Below, in pieces: positions 14,028 to 16,602 of a stretch of 16,602 bases of DNA. The notes beneath the pieces were generated by a model that was not told where the DNA came from, searched no databases, and saw nothing but the letters and a program-made list of their open reading frames with translations. Source of the stretch: UBA2108 sp963925495 (lineage in GTDB: Bacteria > Bacteroidota > Bacteroidia > Flavobacteriales_G > Salibacteraceae); the NCBI GenBank assembly GCA_963925495.1, contig CAWUST010000063.1:1-16602 (forward strand), given 5' to 3'. The position numbers and the translations under genes were made by a program. Every line of letters begins with the position of its first letter. The stretch's first letter is position 1.

Positions 14028-16388
14028 ATGGCTGAAATAAAAGAAAAAAAGAAACGTAATTTTCGCAAACAAACTGTCATTCTCTGGCTGTTACTTCTTT
14101 CACCTATTGGGCTTTTTTGGTTACTAATGGCAGGCATTTCCAACAATATGTTGGGAGAATTACCAACTTTTGAAGAATTAGAAAACCCCAAAAGTAGTCT
14201 TGCAACAGAAGTTTATACCGCTGATGGTATGGTTTTAGGGAAATATTTTAAAGAAAACCGAAGCAATGCCGAGTATAAAAATATTTCACTTTTTGTAATT
14301 CAAGGATTAATATCTACTGAAGACGAGAGGTTTTATGAACACTCAGGAATTGACTTAAGAGGTTTGGTTCGAGCAATTTCATTTGCGGGAACAAAAGGAG
14401 GAGCAAGTACAATTACCCAGCAGTTGGCAAAAATGTTGTTTACCCAAGAACGTTCAAGAAATAAAATTAAAAGAGTAATTCAAAAATTAAAAGAATGGGT
14501 AATTGCCATTAGGTTAGAAAGGCAATACACAAAAAATGAGATAATTACAATGTATCTCAATAAATTTGATTTTATTAATAATGCAGTGGGTATCAAATCG
14601 GCTGCACAAGTTTATTTCAACAGCCTACCCGATTCGTTAAACTTAATGGAAAGTGCAGTTCTTGTTGGAATGGCAAAAAACCCATCATTGTATAACCCAA
14701 GAAGGTTTGTTCATCTATCTTTAGATAGAAGAAACACGGTTCTTAGTCAAATGGTTCGAAACGATTTATTAACTCAAGAGGTATATGATTCTATCAAGGA
14801 AATCCCCACTTTATTAGATTATCAATCAGTTGATCATAGTCTCGGACGTGCTGCTTATTTTAGAGAAGTTTTACGGGCATATTTACACCAGATTACCGGC
14901 GCCAAGGACAAAGATGGGAAATACATAATGGCAAAAGTGGATGGTAAACGTTATGATATATATAGGGATGGTTTAAAGGTATTTACTACCCTTGATTCTC
15001 GACTTCAGGAGTATGCTGAATATGGTGTTTCGCAACACTTAGGAACAGAACTTCAGTCCGATTTTTGGAAACATATTAAAAGAAAAAAGAATGCCCCATT
15101 TGCAAATGATATTTCTAAAGCTAGGGTAGATAGAATTATTAATCAAGCCGTAAAACGGAGCCCACTTTATTACGAATTAAATAAAAGTGGAATGAGCCAA
15201 GATTCCATTGAGTTAGTTTTTAATACTCCCGTTCCTTCTAAGTTATTTACTTGGAATGGAGACATTGATAGTGTAATTAGTCCAATCGATAAAATAAGGT
15301 ACAACAAGTGTTTTTTACAAACAGGAATGATGAGCATAAATCCGCACAACGGCTATATAAAAGCATGGGTTGGTGGAATAAATCATAAACATTTTGCTTA
15401 CGACCATGTAAAGCAATCGAAACGTCAAATGGGCTCTATTATTAAACCTTTTGTTTATGCCTTGGCCTTTACGGATAAAGGCTTGTCGCCTTGCTATAAA
15501 ATACCCAATGTGCCATACACTTTTGAAAAAGGGCTTTATGGATTGCTTCAAGATTGGACACCTCATAATCCAGGAAGAGATTATGGAGGAGAAGTAAGTT
15601 TGGCTTATGGCTTATCCAATTCTTTAAATACTATTACCGCTTGGGTAATGAAACAAGTTACACCACAGGCAGTAGTAAACTTTGTTAGAAAAGCAGGAAT
15701 TACTAGTGAAATGGATGCTGTTCCTTCATTATGTTTAGGCGTTCCAGATGTTAGTTTGTACGAGATGGTTGGAGCCTACGCCTCATTTGCAAATAAAGGC
15801 CAATGGCTGGAGCCGATTTTTGTAACCCGAATATTGGATAAAGAGGGAAACGAAATTTATAACAACCGGAACAAGAGGAAATCGAATAGTGTATTGAGTG
15901 AAGAAGACGCTTATGCCATGTTGCAATTATTGAAAGGAACTGTAGATGGAGTTCGTGGAAGCCAGAATGGTAGAAAGATGGAAAGAAGAACAGGAACGGC
16001 AATGAGGTTGCGATTTCCGAAAACTACAAGACCTTATGCAGGAATATCTAAAACGACAGAAATAGCCGCAAAAACGGGAACAACTCAAAGTCAGGCAGAC
16101 GGCTGGTTTATGGGGATTACCCCTGATTTGGTATCTGGAGTTTGGGTAGGCGGAGAAGATCGAGATATTCGTTTTAGCGACTTGTCTAAGGGTTCTGGGA
16201 CAAACATGGCACTTCCTATTTGGGGTTATTATATGAATAAAGTTTATGCCGATTCTAGTTTAAAAATCTCGAAAGGAAAATTTGAAAAGCCAGAAGGACC
16301 GATAAATGTAGAGGTGAATTGCGAAAAGATAAATGGTGAACCTGATAACCGATGGGATGCTAATCCCGAAGATCTATATGACCTGTAA
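14028..16388 (+). CDS. mrcA: Class A penicillin-binding protein (bifunctional transglycosylase/transpeptidase)
   Basis: This enzyme builds peptidoglycan from lipid II: the glycosyltransferase half (GT51) extends glycan chains and the transpeptidase half cross-links peptides. The 786-residue protein has a short basic cytoplasmic tail, one membrane anchor at about residues 16-38 ('VILWLLLLSPIGLFWLLM'), and then the periplasmic domains. GT51 motifs are 'STEDERFYEHSGIDLRGLVR' with catalytic Glu98, 'GGASTITQQLAKMLF', and 'LNKFDFINNAVGIKSAAQVY'. Transpeptidase motifs are SIIK with nucleophile Ser470 and Lys473, SNS in 'YGLSNSLNTI', and KTGT starting at Lys682. All catalytic residues are present. 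It is closest in layout to the PBP1A group, hence the symbol, but mrcA and ponA naming is not strict in Bacteroidota. The gene ends with an acidic tail (NPEDLYDL). No terminator hairpin was seen after it. Confidence 0.95.
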   Translation: MAEIKEKKKRNFRKQTVILWLLLLSPIGLFWLLMAGISNNMLGELPTFEELENPKSSLATEVYTADGMVLGKYFKENRSNAEYKNISLFVIQGLISTEDERFYEHSGIDLRGLVRAISFAGTKGGASTITQQLAKMLFTQERSRNKIKRVIQKLKEWVIAIRLERQYTKNEIITMYLNKFDFINNAVGIKSAAQVYFNSLPDSLNLMESAVLVGMAKNPSLYNPRRFVHLSLDRRNTVLSQMVRNDLLTQEVYDSIKEIPTLLDYQSVDHSLGRAAYFREVLRAYLHQITGAKDKDGKYIMAKVDGKRYDIYRDGLKVFTTLDSRLQEYAEYGVSQHLGTELQSDFWKHIKRKKNAPFANDISKARVDRIINQAVKRSPLYYELNKSGMSQDSIELVFNTPVPSKLFTWNGDIDSVISPIDKIRYNKCFLQTGMMSINPHNGYIKAWVGGINHKHFAYDHVKQSKRQMGSIIKPFVYALAFTDKGLSPCYKIPNVPYTFEKGLYGLLQDWTPHNPGRDYGGEVSLAYGLSNSLNTITAWVMKQVTPQAVVNFVRKAGITSEMDAVPSLCLGVPDVSLYEMVGAYASFANKGQWLEPIFVTRILDKEGNEIYNNRNKRKSNSVLSEEDAYAMLQLLKGTVDGVRGSQNGRKMERRTGTAMRLRFPKTTRPYAGISKTTEIAAKTGTTQSQADGWFMGITPDLVSGVWVGGEDRDIRFSDLSKGSGTNMALPIWGYYMNKVYADSSLKISKGKFEKPEGPINVEVNCEKINGEPDNRWDANPEDLYDL

Positions 16389-16602
16389 ATTTAGGCGAAT
16401 TCATTAGTTATTTCTGCTGAGATTATCTTCATTTTCAATATTCTAATTGTAACTTTCAAAGCAGGGCAAACGCACCATAAAACATGTTAATCCTGTTTAT
16501 CAATAACCACATTAAAAAGCTAACAAATAGATAGTTAAGTCTTGTTTTACGTTTAAATAAGTTGTATATTATTCTGATATTCAGTAATTTAAACAATTAA
16601 TT
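16389..16602. other. AT-rich end of window, no gene supported
   Basis: These 214 bases hold no supported gene. A weak promoter-like pair is visible: TTG at 16542-16544, a 20-base spacer, and TATATTAT at 16565-16572. Overlapping it are nested inverted repeats: GTTTAAAT (16551-16558) with ATTTAAAC (16587-16594), and CTGA-TAT-TCAG inside (16574-16584). Base composition makes chance matches likely. Confidence 0.25.

Noticed and set aside
16551..16594. Nested inverted repeats at the window end as an operator or attachment site
   Set aside because: Arms are short and made almost entirely of A and T, so chance is a sufficient explanation without further context.

Overview
The window looks like a chromosomal segment of a Bacteroidota bacterium, most likely a Flavobacteriales-type marine or aquatic lineage. 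This rests on several things seen in the sequence. GC content is low. There are two exported proteins of type IX secretion (T9SS) style, one with SprB-like repeats and a C-terminal sorting domain. SecA is of the large Bacteroidota form (1120 residues, with an insertion and no C-terminal zinc motif). Several intergenic gaps carry -7 boxes of the TAnnTTTG type used by the Bacteroidota primary sigma factor. The genus cannot be named from this alone.

Layout. Positions 1-3028 are a minus-strand block. It holds the N-terminal part of a T9SS-associated exported protein cut by the window edge, an NTF2/SnoaL-like lipoprotein with its own terminator, a UbiA-family membrane protein, and a small exported protein with glycine-zipper segments. 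The last two are adjacent and probably co-transcribed. The gaps in this block hold two diverged copies of an intergenic repeat, each upstream of a minus-strand exported-protein gene. At about 3029-3186 transcription turns around. Two back-to-back promoters can be proposed there, sharing one TTCGAA palindrome.

From 3187 to 16388 every gene is on the plus strand: gcvP (glycine cleavage P-protein), a large SprB-repeat T9SS surface protein, a PduO-type cob(I)alamin adenosyltransferase two bases behind it, a DUF2795-type acidic small protein with a good promoter and a strong terminator, secA, rnhB, and a bifunctional class A penicillin-binding protein. The last 214 bases hold no gene I can support.

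The genes do not form one pathway. Most are housekeeping: one-carbon and glycine metabolism, protein export, removal of ribonucleotides from DNA, and peptidoglycan synthesis. The loose theme of the accessory genes is the cell envelope: SecA-dependent export feeding T9SS, lipoproteins and cell-wall synthesis. I found no CRISPR array, tRNA, rRNA, insertion sequence, phage gene or defence system, and no clearly new multi-gene system. The points most worth a second look are the repeat pair at 337-415 and 1431-1493, the hairpin terminator that sits directly before the start codon of the surface protein, the pairing of that surface protein with a B12 enzyme, and the shared divergent promoter before gcvP.
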